This document shows positions 9,099-18,542 of a stretch of DNA of 64,000 nucleotides, piece by piece. Below the pieces are notes generated by a model. The model ran no database searches and was not told where the DNA came from. It saw only the letters and a list, made by a program, of their open reading frames with translations. Positions within the stretch are counted from its first letter, which is position 1. Every line of letters starts with the position of its first letter. The translations under genes and the position numbers were made by a program. Origin of the DNA: CAVQFD01 sp963724695 (lineage in GTDB: Bacteria > Acidobacteriota > Vicinamibacteria > Vicinamibacterales > CAVVIG01); assembly GCA_963724695.1 (NCBI GenBank), contig CAVRVW010000012.1, positions 744,001 through 808,000 of the forward strand, given 5' to 3'.

Positions 9099-9432
9099 CT
9101 AGTAGACCTCGCGCTCTCCGGTGCGGATCCGGTAGCTCTCGCTCGACCGGCAGCACGAACACGCGGCCGTCGCCGATCTCGCCGGTGCGCGCCGCTTCGA
9201 TGATGGCCTTGATCGCGTCGTCGACGATCGAGTCCGGGACGACCACTTCGATCTCCATCTTCGGCAGCAGGCTGACGTTGTATTCCTGGCCCCGATAGAT
9301 GGCGGTGTGGCCCTTCTGCTTGCCGTGGCCGCGGACCTCGGTCACGGTCATGCCCGAGATCTGCAGCTTCTCGAGCGCGCTCTTCACGTCGTCTACCTTG
9401 TTGGGCCGAACGATGGACTTGATCAGCTTCAT
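9099..9432 (-). CDS. glnB: Nitrogen regulatory protein P-II, one frameshift near the 3' end
   Basis: Trimeric 2-oxoglutarate/ATP sensor that relays nitrogen status. The sequence runs MKLIKSIVRPNKVDDVK, then GKQKGHTAIYRGQEYNVSLLPK; the Tyr in QEYNV is residue 51, the uridylylation site used by GlnD. One extra base near 9148 displaces the last residues; correcting it restores YRIRTGEREVY and the TAG at 9099, giving the normal length of about 111. The ATG overlaps the glnD stop (ATGA), so the modifying enzyme and its substrate are translationally coupled. Confidence 0.93.
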
Positions 9433-11970
9433 GGGCGTCCCTCCAGAACGCGTTGCAGGTTCCCGATGAGGGCCGCCTGCTGATCGAGCGTCAGCTTGTC
9501 GCCGTTCGTGCGTCAGGTGGAAGACGTCGATCGCCCGCCGCCCTTCGGTGGCGATCAGCACCAGGTCGACGTCACAGCCCGACTCCGACATGGCCCGGCT
9601 CATGCGATACAGGAGCCCGAGCGCGTTCTCGGCCACGATCTCGACGATCGTGTAGCGCTGCGACGACTCGTTGTCGCAGTGGATGACCGGCGCGAATCCG
9701 GGCAGCCGGCGCCGGAAGATGCCCTCTTCGCGGCCTTTCAGGCGTGCCGCGACGTCGGTTCTGCCCGCGACGACGTCCTCGAGCACGCCGAGGAGCTGCG
9801 CGTTCTCCGCCCTCGTTCAGCTCGAGGAACCGCTCCTCGTCGCATGAAGTGGAACATGTCCACGACGAGGCCGTCGGGCTTGGTGAAGGCGAAGCCGCGC
9901 AGGATGTCCATGCCGAACGACGACAGCACGCCGGAGATGTTCGAGAAGAGGAACGGCTGATCCCGGGTCAGGACGGTCAGCTCCCACGCCGTCGTCGCGC
10001 CGTTCGAGCCACGCCTGCAGCGCTCCGGCGCCGAGGTCGCGCGCCAGCCGGACGTGCCGATAGACGGCATCGCGACGGGAAGAGCTGCAGGTAGCGACGC
10101 GGCAGACCCTCGAGGAACGCCTCGACCTCTCCGGTCGTGAGGTCGGGCGGACGCTTGTCGATGAGCTCGGCCAGCGCGGCCTGCTTGCGGTCGATGACCT
10201 CGTCGCCGTAGGCAGGCGTCAGGAAGTTGTACGTGTCGACGTACAGCCGCCACAGCAGCTCTTCCTTCCACGGCGTCAGCGTCTCGCCGGCTGACGGCCT
10301 CGACATCGGCCAGGGTCAGCAGACAGAGCATCTTGAGCCGCTCCTCGACGCCGACGAGGCCGGCGAACTGGCGGACGATCTCCGGGTCCTCGGTGTCGCG
10401 GCGAAACGCGACGACCGACATCTTGAGGTGCTCGGCGACGAGGAAGTCCACGAGGTTCGCGGCCTCGTCGTCGAGGTCCATCCGATCGAACATCTGGCGG
10501 GCCATGCGGGCGCTCTCGACCGCGTGGTCCTCGTCGGTCCACTTGCCGATGTCGTGGTAGAGCAGCGAGAGCACGAGCAGCTCCGGCGCGATCGAGCTCG
10601 CCGAGCAGGCGGGAGAACCGGCCGCGCTCGGGCCGCTGGTCCGCCTCGGTCAGCCGCTCGAGATTCCGGATCGTCAGGAGCGTGTGCTCGTCGACCGTGT
10701 ACTTGTGGTAGAAGTCGCGCACGACGCGGCAGCGTGATCTCCTTGAACTCCGGCAACATCTGGCCGAGGAGCCCGGCGTCGTGCATCTCCGAGAGCCGCG
10801 CGTACAGACCCCGGCCGCGGCTTCAGAAAGCGCAGGAACGCCGCCGATGCTCGGCGTCGGGAAGAAATCCTGCGCCCTGAACCGCCCGGCATGCTGCTGC
10901 ACGCAGTCAAGGGCATCGTCGGACACGCGCAGCCCGCCTCGATCGCGGCCTGGAAACGCCGCGAGCCAGCTCTCGGGCCGTTCGGCCGCCTCGCGCCGGT
11001 CGACGAAGCGGATGCCGTCGGCCGACGCACCAGGTTGGGCGCCGACGGGCGTCGGCGCCGCCTTGAGCGCCCACCGGAGCGACGATCGACCGCGCGCGCG
11101 TGGCGGAAATAGTCGCCCATCAGGCGCTCGACCTGCTGTCGCGGGGTCGCGCCCGGGTACCGCAGGCGCTCGGCGACCCGCTCCTGCAGCTCGTGGCTGA
11201 GGATGTTGTGGTGGCGCCGCGCCTCGAGGTGCAGGATCGATCGCACGCGCAGGAGGAACTCCTCGGCGTCCTCGAGCGCCCGGGGCCTGAGCCGCCCTGG
11301 CCGAGCAGCGCCGGATCGGTCAGCTTCGCGATCGTCTGCGCGCCGAAAAGGTCGCGCAGCCCGCCGGGCGCCTCCTTCACGTCGGGCTCGAGCTGATACA
11401 GCGTGTCGTTGAAGCGGGCGTGCCGCTCGGCGATGAGCGCCTCGAGCGCCTCGACGCGTGCGGCCGCGCGCGCGCCACCTCGCTCGGCTCCGTGAAGCGA
11501 TCGAGCAGCGTCGCGTCGCCGGCCACCGCGCGGGCGTCGGTCAGCGCGAGCAGGAACTCCGGGTTGTCGTCGCCGAGCGCCCGGCCATCGTCGACCTCGC
11601 GCACGTGATGTCCGACGGTCAGTCCCAGGTCCCAGAGGGGATTGAGGAATGCGTGCAGGAACCGCTCGTCTCCAGGCCCGATCGGCCCGGAGAACAGCAC
11701 CAGCAGATCGATGTCGGAGTGGAGGCAGAGCTCGCGCCGCCCGTAGCCGCCGAGGGCGAAGATGCAGGTCGTCTGCGAGAGCGGGCCCGCCTCGGCAAAG
11801 AGCTGCTGCACCATCGCGTCCATGCGATGGGAGTACTGCTTGAGCGCCTGCCGGCCGCCCTCGCCCCGTTCGCTGGCCCCGACGAGCTCCCGACGCGCGG
11901 CCTCCAGCCTCGCGGCTCGGGCGGCGCGCTGATCCTGCCCCGGTCCCGTTTCCGTCGATTGCCGCTCCAT
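9429..11970 (-). CDS. glnD: Bifunctional PII uridylyltransferase/uridylyl-removing enzyme, many frameshifts
   Basis: Covalently modifies PII according to glutamine level. All four domains can be read across frames. The nucleotidyltransferase domain has FALGGYGRRELCLHSDIDLL near residue 70. The middle domain has APGGLRDLFGAQ. The HD phosphohydrolase has LLYHDIGKWTDEDH, ending near VEAVSR. Two ACT domains follow (LTVLTRDQPFLFSNISGVLSSFGMDI, and RYTIVEIVAENALGLLYRMSRAM). At least eight single-base indels split it, so the listed span is one damaged gene. ATG 11970 was chosen (MERQSTETG); an upstream in-frame start at 12048 exists. The stop overlaps the glnB start. Confidence 0.9.
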
Positions 11971-12067
11971 TGACGACCGAGGGCTATGGTAGTCGGAAAC
12001 GGCTGCGGATGGGGTCGGGGAAGGCTGTCGCGACCCGGCGCGCGACAATCCCCCCCGCCGCGTTCGC

Positions 12068-12952
12068 CTAGTAGGTCACGCCGATGCCGAGGATCGCGCC
12101 GACCTTCGTGTCCTCGCCGTCGTTGAACGATGCCGTCGCATCGCCGAGGAACAGCACGTTCATGCCGGCGTGGAAGTTCCAGGATCCGAACTTGCCCGGC
12201 TGGGCGCCGAGGGGCACGGTCACCAGGGCCCCGACGTCGAAGAAGCCAAACGTGGACTCCGCGCCCGTGTTGAGATCCTCGTAGTAGTTGGTGATGCTCA
12301 GGCCCATCTTCACGGGAACGGCGACCGTGAGCCCGCCATCACCCACCGGCCAGGTCGGAGCCACACCCAACTCGAGATACGACCCCGTGCCCGTGTCTTT
12401 GCCGTCGGCCGCACCCGAGAGCTCGAAGGCGAGCGTCCCGTACGGATTCAGCCAGTAGGCTTTCGAGAACTTGAAGGCCACCTCCTGCGTGGTGCCAAAC
12501 ATCTGGTTCGGGCTCGTGTAGGCCGTCCACGTCGTGCCGAGGGTGTAGCCTCCCCCGAAGCCCATCGCAACGGTGGTGTACCAGTCCAGCTCGTAGTGCA
12601 TCTTTTCGGAGATGCCGTCGAGGCCGGACGAGCCGGTGTGCAGACTGTTCCAGACTCCGAAGTTGACGTTGAGGGTCTTGATCGTGCCGTCGCCCGTGTA
12701 GGCGGCGATGCCGATGTCGCCATACGGCCAGAGCGTCAGCCCCGGATCGCTCTCCTGGGTGATGCCGCGGAAGACATACGCAGTGCCCGGAAGGATGTCG
12801 AGACCGCCCGTGAAAGTAATGGCGCCGGGATTGGGATCGTCAGCCGTCTGCGCGGCGGCGCCCTGGGGCAACGCGAGCGCCAGAGCCGCCACGGTGAGAG
12901 CCACACCAGCCGCCTTGCCAAATCCGCGAGAGAACATCGTCGTCACGTGCAC
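12068..12952 (-). CDS. TorF-family-like outer-membrane porin (Gcw_chp type)
   Basis: Secreted beta-barrel protein of about 295 residues. It has a signal peptide (FGKAAGVALTVAALALALPQGAAAQ) and a mature N-terminus AITFTGGLDILPGTAYVFRGITQESDPG that resembles the Gcw_chp/TorF putative porin family. Alternating hydrophobic strands follow, ending in aromatic VGAILGIGVTY, typical of barrel closure. GTG 12952 is preferred because GGAGG lies seven bases before it; ATG 12937 is in frame. A sigma-54-type promoter sits about 90 bases upstream. Such porins are often found near glnK/amtB, which fits the adjoining glnD-glnB. Confidence 0.7.
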   Translation of the reverse strand: MHVTTMFSRGFGKAAGVALTVAALALALPQGAAAQTADDPNPGAITFTGGLDILPGTAYVFRGITQESDPGLTLWPYGDIGIAAYTGDGTIKTLNVNFGVWNSLHTGSSGLDGISEKMHYELDWYTTVAMGFGGGYTLGTTWTAYTSPNQMFGTTQEVAFKFSKAYWLNPYGTLAFELSGAADGKDTGTGSYLELGVAPTWPVGDGGLTVAVPVKMGLSITNYYEDLNTGAESTFGFFDVGALVTVPLGAQPGKFGSWNFHAGMNVLFLGDATASFNDGEDTKVGAILGIGVTY

Positions 12953-13038
12953 GTCCGCACCTCCGTTTGAGTAAGAACCATGACCGCTTCCGCGCTGGGC
13001 GATGTCTCGCGCCGGACGCGCCGCTAGCCCTGCCATTT

Positions 13039-13054
13039 TGCAAAGTGGACGCCA
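13039..13054 (-). promoter_or_regulatory. Sigma-54-type -24/-12 promoter upstream of the porin gene
   Basis: The complement reads TGGCGTCCACTTTGCA. It has the invariant GG and GC exactly ten bases apart and matches TGGC and TTGCA of the consensus TGGCAC-N5-TTGCA. Initiation about 12 bases downstream would leave a leader of roughly 75 bases before GTG 12952. Confidence 0.5.
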
Positions 13055-13406
13055 TGGGCAGATGAGCGCACCCGAGCCGGTTGTCCGCAATGATTTCCCT
13101 CGGTAAAGTGACGTGACACAGCAGCCGAGGCTGCTCGGGAGCCACGGGTTCAGACGACGACATTTTGGTAGGTCTCTCCCATTGCGCCAACAAGCCTGTA
13201 GCTTTTTCCTGAATCCGGCGGGCAGGCCTCGAGGGTACGGGCGTCGCGATCGGAACGCCCGCCGATGTTGGCCGGTCGCGCCGGCTAGCGGCATCTACAC
13301 ACTTGTAGGACGCCGCCAATCGAACGACATCGCTGTCGCCCTGCCGCCGTGATCGCAGTCTTCATGTCGATCCTCTAACCCACCGTCGCCAGAGTAGTTA
13401 GCGCAG

Positions 13407-13412
13407 TACAAT
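13407..13412 (+). promoter_or_regulatory. -10 box of a probably leaderless transcript
   Basis: TACAAT ends seven bases before the GTG start at 13419, so transcription would begin at or next to the start codon. No convincing -35 was seen. Confidence 0.4.
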
Positions 13413-13418
13413 CCGGGC

Positions 13419-14895
13419 GTGACGCCCGGTGCGCGTTTCATCTTCGCGCCCTTTGAGCTCGCGACAACGCGGCCTCGCCTGACATGCGCCGGCGAGCCGG
13501 TGGCGCTGTCCGACCGCCAGCTCGAGGTCCTGCTGCTGCTCGTGGCACGGGCCGGACAGATCGTCGCGAAGGACGATCTCATCGAGGCCGGCTGGAAGGA
13601 CGTCGCCGTCGGCGACAACAGCCTGGAGCAGGCGATCTCCTCGCTTCGCCGGCTGCTCGCGGCGCACGCTCCCGACGTCCCGTTCATCGAGACCGTGCCA
13701 AGGCGCGGGTATCGTTTCGTCGCCGGCGTCACGCGGACCGCGCCGCGCGAGACCGACGCCGGCCTCGAGGCGCTGCTCGCCCCTCACCGCGCGGTCGTCG
13801 AGGGGCGATTCGCCATCGAGAGCTTCGAGGCCGATCAGGTGCCCCACGCTCGTCGTGTCTTCGAGGGGGCACTCGCCTCGGCGCCGGACCATGCCCCCGC
13901 CCACATCGGCCTGGCAAACGCCTGCGCTATGCAGTACGAGATGACGCGTGCCGATCCGGCGCCGGATCGCGCGTCACTCGACCTGGCGGCCCGTCACGCG
14001 CGCGAGGCGTGCCGCCTCGATCCCGCATCGAGCGAGGCCTGGGCGACACTGGGTTTCGTCCTCGAACGAGCCGGCGCCCGGCTCGATGCCCTCGCCGCGG
14101 CAAAACGCGCCGTCGCCCTCGAACCCGACAACTGGCGCCATCACTTCCGGCTTGCCTATGTCGGGTGGGGCGAAGAGCGGCTTCGCTCGGCCCGTCGCAC
14201 GCTCGCCATCCTGCCGGCCTTCCCCCTGGCGCACTGGCTGGCCGCGACCGTCTATGTGGCGCGCCAGGTGCCCGGCGAGGCCGAGCGCGAGTTGCTGGCC
14301 GGCCTCGGAGCGCTGGCTCAATCGTCAGAGGGAGGCTCGCGGTTCAGCGGACTGGCCCTGCATTGGCTGCTTGGCCTCCTTCATCTCGCGCGTGGGGATG
14401 ATGAACGGGCCCTCGAGGAATTTCGTCTCGAGCTGGCCATCGAATCCACCGGGCATCTCTACGCACGCGAGTGCGCCGGCAACACGTGGTACGCGATCGG
14501 GGCGATGCACCTGCGCCAGGGCCGGCACGACGAAGCGGCCCGTGCGTTCGACGAAGCGCTGCGGCGTGTGCCTCGCCACCCGATGGCGGCGCTCGGCAAA
14601 GGGGCGGCGCTCGCGCCGGCACCACTCATCGTCACGCCCGCGGCGACGCGCATCGATGTGCCTGGCGGGACCGTTCCACAAGCCCTGGACGTCGACAGCG
14701 CCTTCGCGCGGGCCGTGCATCTGGCCTTGACGGGGCGCAGATGTCGAAGCCGCAGCGGTCGTCGGATGGGCACTTGCGGGGGCTCCGGCGAGCCCTTCCG
14801 GCTGGCTCCTGCCGGTCGAACCCCTGCTGAACGTCTCGGCACGACCTGCCATCTGGGCGAACGCCCTCGCGACCCTCAGAAATCGCGCCGCCTGA
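13419..14895 (+). CDS. ToxR/CadC-type winged-helix regulator with TPR domain, one frameshift
   Basis: Cytoplasmic DNA-binding protein of about 490 residues. Residues 1-100 are an OmpR-type winged helix: ALSDRQLEVLLLLVARAGQIV, DNSLEQAISSLRRLL and IETVPRRGYRF, the wing. From about residue 130 the protein is TPR-like helical repeats (HARRVFEGALASAPDHAPAHIGLANA; ARHAREACRLDPASSEAWATLGF; DEAARAFDEALRRVPRHPMAALGKG). One extra base near 14740 moves the last 50 residues to another frame, which ends at TGA 14893-14895 inside the terminator hairpin. This architecture is very common in Acidobacteriota; the target genes are unknown. Confidence 0.82.
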
Positions 14896-14913
14896 TCTCT
14901 GATCAGGGTTTTT
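14891..14913 (+). terminator. Rho-independent terminator overlapping the regulator stop codon
   Basis: Perfect 7-bp stem CCTGATC (14891-14897) and GATCAGG (14901-14907) with loop TCT, then G and TTTTT (14909-14913). The stop TGA of the preceding gene lies in the 5' arm. Confidence 0.85.
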
Positions 14914-14985
14914 CAGGGAACCCAGCAGGACTCCCAGGGCACGCGGCGATACGGTTGCTCCAGACACTTTCTTCTGGAGGGACCG

Positions 14986-15510
14986 ATGGAGAAGCAGACA
15001 CTGGTCGCATGCACGGCGCTGGCTCTTCTGTCGCTCGCGGCCGCGGCCGAAGCCCAACCGATCGCGCCGCCTGTTGCCCAAGCCGTGAGCCTCGCGGGGC
15101 CACGCTTCGGCTTCACGATGCTGAGCGAGGGCGTCGTCGAGAAGCTGGCCGAGCGGGACATCACGATCAGCTCGCCGGTCTCTCAGTTCGGTTGGCAATT
15201 CGAGAGGCAGTTCTACGGGAGCTCGGGCGGCGTCACTGCCGTGACCGAGTGGGTCGTGCTGCTCGGCGGCCTCGAGCAGAGCGTCCCGATTCCAAGCTTG
15301 TCGTGGATGGTGGGAATCAGGACCCGTGGCGGCGCCGAGTTCGGAATGGGTCCGAACATCACACCGGCGGGCGCCGCCCTCGCCTTCGCGGCGGGCGCCA
15401 CCTTTCGCGCGGGCCCGCTCAACGTGCCGCTCAACATCGCCGTCGTGCCGGCGAAGTCGGGCATGCGCGTCAGCGTCCTTTCGGGGTTCAGTCTGCGGCG
15501 TCCCTGGTAG
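14986..15510 (+). CDS. Secreted protein of unknown function
   Basis: 174 residues. A clear signal peptide (TLVACTALALLSLAAAAEAQ) is followed by a mostly beta, glycine-rich mature part (GWQFERQFYGSSGG, VGIRTRGGAEFGMGPNIT, LNVPLNIAVVPAKSGMRVSVLSGF), suggesting an outer-membrane or periplasmic beta protein. GGAGGG stands five bases before ATG 14986, so the start is well supported. No family recognised. The next gene, another small secreted protein, begins 27 bases after its stop, so they may be co-transcribed. Confidence 0.75.
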   Translation: MEKQTLVACTALALLSLAAAAEAQPIAPPVAQAVSLAGPRFGFTMLSEGVVEKLAERDITISSPVSQFGWQFERQFYGSSGGVTAVTEWVVLLGGLEQSVPIPSLSWMVGIRTRGGAEFGMGPNITPAGAALAFAAGATFRAGPLNVPLNIAVVPAKSGMRVSVLSGFSLRRPW

Positions 15511-15537
15511 GGCCGCGTCATGTCGCGGAGCCCACTC

Positions 15538-16047
15538 ATGACCAGTGTGCGCAAGCGAATCGGGAACGCGATCGGCCTGGCGGCTCTCGTGACGGCTGGG
15601 ATGGCCGCTGACGTGAACGCCCAGCCGCCCGACACGACGCCGGAGGCGAGAGGCGTCGCCACCTCGTTCGAACAGCTTCAGGTCATCGCGCGCCCGGACG
15701 CGAAGGTGACGGTGACCGATGCGGCAGGCGCTGCCTGGTCGGGCCGGATCGTCGAGCTCCGTTCGTCGTCGTTGTCGATCATCGCCAACGGCACGCTGCG
15801 CGACTTCGACGAGCGCGACATCGCGGCCATACGCGAGAGGCGGGGCGACCCGCTGGGCAACGGGGCGCTCTGGGGAGCGGCCATCACCTCGGGGCTGGCC
15901 GCCCTGAGCATCGGCCTCAGAGCCGCGGAGTGCGACTGCGGCGTGACGGTCGGCGCCTGGTTCTGGGTCGTCGGGGCCAACGCCGCATTCGGCGCCGGTC
16001 TTGGCGTGGCCGTCGACGCGCTGATCCGGCGAGAGCAGGTGATCTGA
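15538..16047 (+). CDS. Secreted or membrane protein of unknown function
   Basis: About 169 residues. A signal peptide (IGNAIGLAALVTAGMAADVNA) precedes a small beta domain around VTVTDAAGAAWSGRIVELRSSSLSIIANG, DFDERDIAAIRERRGD, which reads like a membrane-anchored 'AI-R-RRGD' module seen in many acidobacterial proteins (my impression only). Two hydrophobic helices follow (GALWGAAITSGLAALSIGL, VGAWFWVVGANAAFGAGLGVAVDAL). ATG 15538 has GGAG nine bases upstream; ATG 15520 is an in-frame alternative. Same strand and close to the gene at 14986. Confidence 0.65.
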   Translation: MTSVRKRIGNAIGLAALVTAGMAADVNAQPPDTTPEARGVATSFEQLQVIARPDAKVTVTDAAGAAWSGRIVELRSSSLSIIANGTLRDFDERDIAAIRERRGDPLGNGALWGAAITSGLAALSIGLRAAECDCGVTVGAWFWVVGANAAFGAGLGVAVDALIRREQVI

Positions 16048-16184
16048 TCAGCCGCGCTCGCGTCCTGCCTCCTCGCGGAGCCTCACGGTCAGGCCCGTGC
16101 TCTCGCGACGAGCCGCAGGGCTCTCTTTATCGATGGGCTTCTAGCTGCGGCCTCCCCTCCATCAGCCTCCTCGCAGACACTTGT

Positions 16185-16228
16185 GAGACTGAGTCTCGTC
16201 CTCATCATGCGTGATGAGACTCAGTCTC
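16185..16228. repeat. Twin 13-bp dyads GAGACT-n-AGTCTC forming one large inverted repeat
   Basis: GAGACTGAGTCTC (16185-16197) and GAGACTCAGTCTC (16216-16228) are each palindromes. Together they form a hairpin with an inner TCATCA/TGATGA stem around TGCG. They lie about 60 bases before the first gene of the cytochrome run, where operator sites for a dimeric regulator would be expected. There is no T-run after them. Confidence 0.75.
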
Positions 16229-16289
16229 TCCTTTCCTTCGAGAAATTCCTCGAATAGCCTAGCGAGACACTATCGATCGCCGTGCCTTG

Positions 16290-16774
16290 ATGACCTCCGA
16301 CAAGCTCCTCGAGCCGCCCGCGCTCTCCGCACTCCGCCGGATCCTCGTCGGCACGCTGATCTTCGGCACGGCCGGCATGGACGCCGAACTGCTGCTCATC
16401 GGCCATGTCGAGGGCCAGCTCCAATGGCTGCCCGTGCTCCTCCTCGCCGTCGCGTGTCTCTCGCTCGTCTGGATGGCTACCGCTCCCGGCCGCTCCGCCG
16501 TGCGTACCGTCGCAGGCGCTGATGACGCTGTTGGCCGTGAGCGGTGTCGTGGGCGTCGTGCTGCACTACCGGGGCAACACGGCATTCGAGCTCGAGATGT
16601 ATCCGGATTCTGGCGGGCTTCGAGCTCGTCCAGAAGACCCTCACCGGGGCAACACCCGTGCTGGCGCCAGGCTCGATGACGCTGCTCGGCCTGGTGGGAC
16701 TCGCCGCCGTCTTCCACCACCCACTCATCCGAAAGACCGCGCTTGCAGAGAGCGCCAGGGAGGTTTCGTCATGA
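16290..16774 (+). CDS. Small polytopic membrane protein, two frameshifts
   Basis: About 160 residues. Reconstructed across frames it starts MTSDKLLEPPALSALRRIL and has four hydrophobic stretches (GTLIFGTAGMDAELLLIGH, QWLPVLLLAVACLSLVWMA, ALMTLLAVSGVVGVVLHY, GSMTLLGLVGLAAVFHH). It ends KTALAESAREVSS at TGA 16774. Indels lie near 16515 and 16600. The stop overlaps the ATG of the helix-hairpin-helix gene (ATGA), which ties it to the cytochrome operon. No family recognised; a quinone- or haem-related membrane role is only a guess from context. Confidence 0.6.
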
Positions 16775-17415
16775 CACATCGTTGTTCTTCGGCGCTGCTG
16801 CTGATGGCTGCGGCCGCCGCGCTGCTGCTGCCGGCGCGCGTCTCCGCGCAGGTCGGCAAGCCCGTGACGATCGTCGACGCGAACATCGCGTCCGAGAAGG
16901 AGCTGACCGGCCTGCCCCATCTGACGCCGGCGCTCGTCAAGAGCGTGATCGGCGCGCGGCCCTTCCCGAGCATCACCGAGCTGGACGCGCTGCTCGGCGG
17001 GTCGCTGACGCCGGCGCAGCGGACCGAGCTGTACGGACGGCTCTTCGTGCACCTGAACCTGAACACCGCCACGCGCGAACAGATCCTGCTCATCCCGAAT
17101 GCGGGCACGCGGATGGTGCGCGAGTTCCTCGAGTACCGGCCCTACAAGGCGCTGGCGCAGTTCCATCGCGAGATCGGCAAGTACGTCAACGAGACCGAGC
17201 TCGCGCGGCTCGAGCAGTACGTGTTCGTGCCGATCGACCTCAACCTCGCAAGCGATGCCGACATCCTGACCATCCCCGGGCTCGGCAGCCGGATGCTGCG
17301 CGAGTTCAAGGAGTATCGGCCGTACAAGGCCATGGATCAGTTCCGCCGCGAGATGGGCAAGTACGTGGACAAGGCGGAAGTCGCGCGCATGGAGCGCTAC
17401 GTGATCATCAACTGA
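16771..17415 (+). CDS. Secreted helix-hairpin-helix (ComEA-type) protein, three repeats
   Basis: 214 residues with a signal peptide (ALLLMAAAAALLLPARVSAQ) and three ComEA-like helix-hairpin-helix modules: VDANIASEKELTGLPHLT, LNLNTATREQILLIPNAGTR with FLEYRPYKALAQF, and IDLNLASDADILTIPGLGSR with FKEYRPYKAMDQF. The last two units are near copies, an internal duplication. Classical ComEA binds DNA during uptake; here the protein sits between a membrane protein (4-base overlap) and a cytochrome gene (17 bases later) and lacks competence neighbours, so the role may differ. The start is fixed by the ATGA overlap. Confidence 0.82.
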   Translation: MTHRCSSALLLMAAAAALLLPARVSAQVGKPVTIVDANIASEKELTGLPHLTPALVKSVIGARPFPSITELDALLGGSLTPAQRTELYGRLFVHLNLNTATREQILLIPNAGTRMVREFLEYRPYKALAQFHREIGKYVNETELARLEQYVFVPIDLNLASDADILTIPGLGSRMLREFKEYRPYKAMDQFRREMGKYVDKAEVARMERYVIIN

Positions 17416-17432
17416 CGCTCCGGAGCCGCCAC

Positions 17433-18538
17433 ATGCGTACTCTCCTCCTGACGGCCGCGCTCGCCAGCGCGGCGTCGTCCGGTGCCCTGGCACAGGGAAC
17501 CGGCCGCGAAGGCAAGAACGGCGCGGACCTGTACAAGGGTGCCTGCATCGCGTGTCACGGGCCCGACGGGCGCGGTATGCCCCAGAGTGTCGTCGGCTTC
17601 GAGCTTCCTCTGCCGGACTTCAGCCGACTGCAACTTCGCCACCCGCGAGCCAAACCCCGACTGGCTGGCGATCATGCACGAGGGCGGTCCAGCACGCGCG
17701 TTCGACCGCAAGATGCCGGCGTTCGGCCAGGTTCTGACCCAGGACGAGCTCGAGCGGACGCTCGGATACGTCCGGGGATTTTGCCCGAACCGCAGCTGGC
17801 CGCCAGGCGACCTGAATCTGCCGCGACCGCTCGTCACCGAAAAGGCCTTTCCGGAGGATGAAGCCGTGCTGACGACGTCGATCGGCACGGGCGACCTCGG
17901 CTCGTTCGGCAACGAGCTGCTCTACGAGCACCGGCATCGGCCCGCGAAGCCAGTACGAGGTGGTCGTGCCGATCAGCATGGAACAGGACGCGAGCGGCGA
18001 CGTGGCAGCAGCGGCCTGGGCGACGTGGCCTTCGCGTTCAAGCACGTGCTCTTCTACAACCGCTCGCCCGGGACCATCCTCAGCGCCAGCGGAGAAGTGA
18101 TCCTGCCGACCGGCAAGGAGACGCTCGGCCTCGGCAAGGGCGTCACCGTCTTCGAGCCGTTCGTCACCTTCGGCCAGATCCTGCCGCGCGACAGCTTCCT
18201 CCAGGCACAGGGCGGGTTCGAGATCTCCACGAACACGGACCTCTCCGGCCACGAGGCGTTCTGGCGCGCGGCGCTCGGCAAGAGCTTCGTCCAGAACCGG
18301 TTCGGCCGCACGCTGGTCGCCGATGGTCGAGTTCCTGGCGGCCAGGGAGCTGGACGACGGCGAGCCTGTCGTCTGGGACATCGTGCCGCAGATGCAGATC
18401 ACCCTCAGCCGGCGCCAGCACATCATGATCAACGCGGGCGTGAGGATCCCGCTCAACGAGCGGGACGGGCGCAGCCCCCAGGTGCTGACCTATTTCCTGT
18501 GGGACTGGTTCGATGGAGGTCTCTTCGATGGGTGGTAA
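17433..18538 (+). CDS. c-type cytochrome domain fused to an outer-membrane-type beta domain, several frameshifts
   Basis: Periplasmic monohaem cytochrome c (signal peptide TLLLTAALASAASSGALAQ; haem site CIACHGPDGRGMP; ligand-side KMPAFGQVLTQDELERTLGYVRGF) joined to about 220 residues that read as a barrel-like domain (ASGEVILPTGKETLGLG, FVTFGQILPRDSFLQAQGGFE, VVWDIVPQMQITLSRRQHIMINAGV, ending QVLTYFLWDWFDGGLFDGW). Indels near 17625, 17935 and 18325 split it. The combination of an electron carrier and a barrel in one chain, followed at once by a multihaem cytochrome, suggests electron flow at or across the outer membrane; that is inference. Confidence 0.72.
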
Positions 18539-18542
18539 CGCG

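Larger units (their letters stand above)
12953..13418. other. Divergent intergenic region between porin and regulator
   Basis: No convincing gene. It holds the minus-strand sigma-54-like element at 13039-13054, a 16-base inverted repeat (AGCAGCC GA GGCTGCT) near 13120, and the plus-strand -10 box at 13407-13412. The rest shows nothing I recognise. Confidence 0.5.

Noticed and set aside
8061..9203. Plus-strand frame of 380 codons
   Set aside because: Shadow of nhaA; composition is R/H/G/Q-rich with no motif.
11000..11500. Separate small genes in the 9.4-12 kb area
   Set aside because: All fragments fit the order of GlnD domains; treating them as separate genes would be an artefact of frameshifts.
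16771..17415. Competence locus (comEA)
   Set aside because: The helix-hairpin-helix repeats match, but there is no comEC or pilus gene nearby and the neighbours are cytochromes, so no gene symbol was given.
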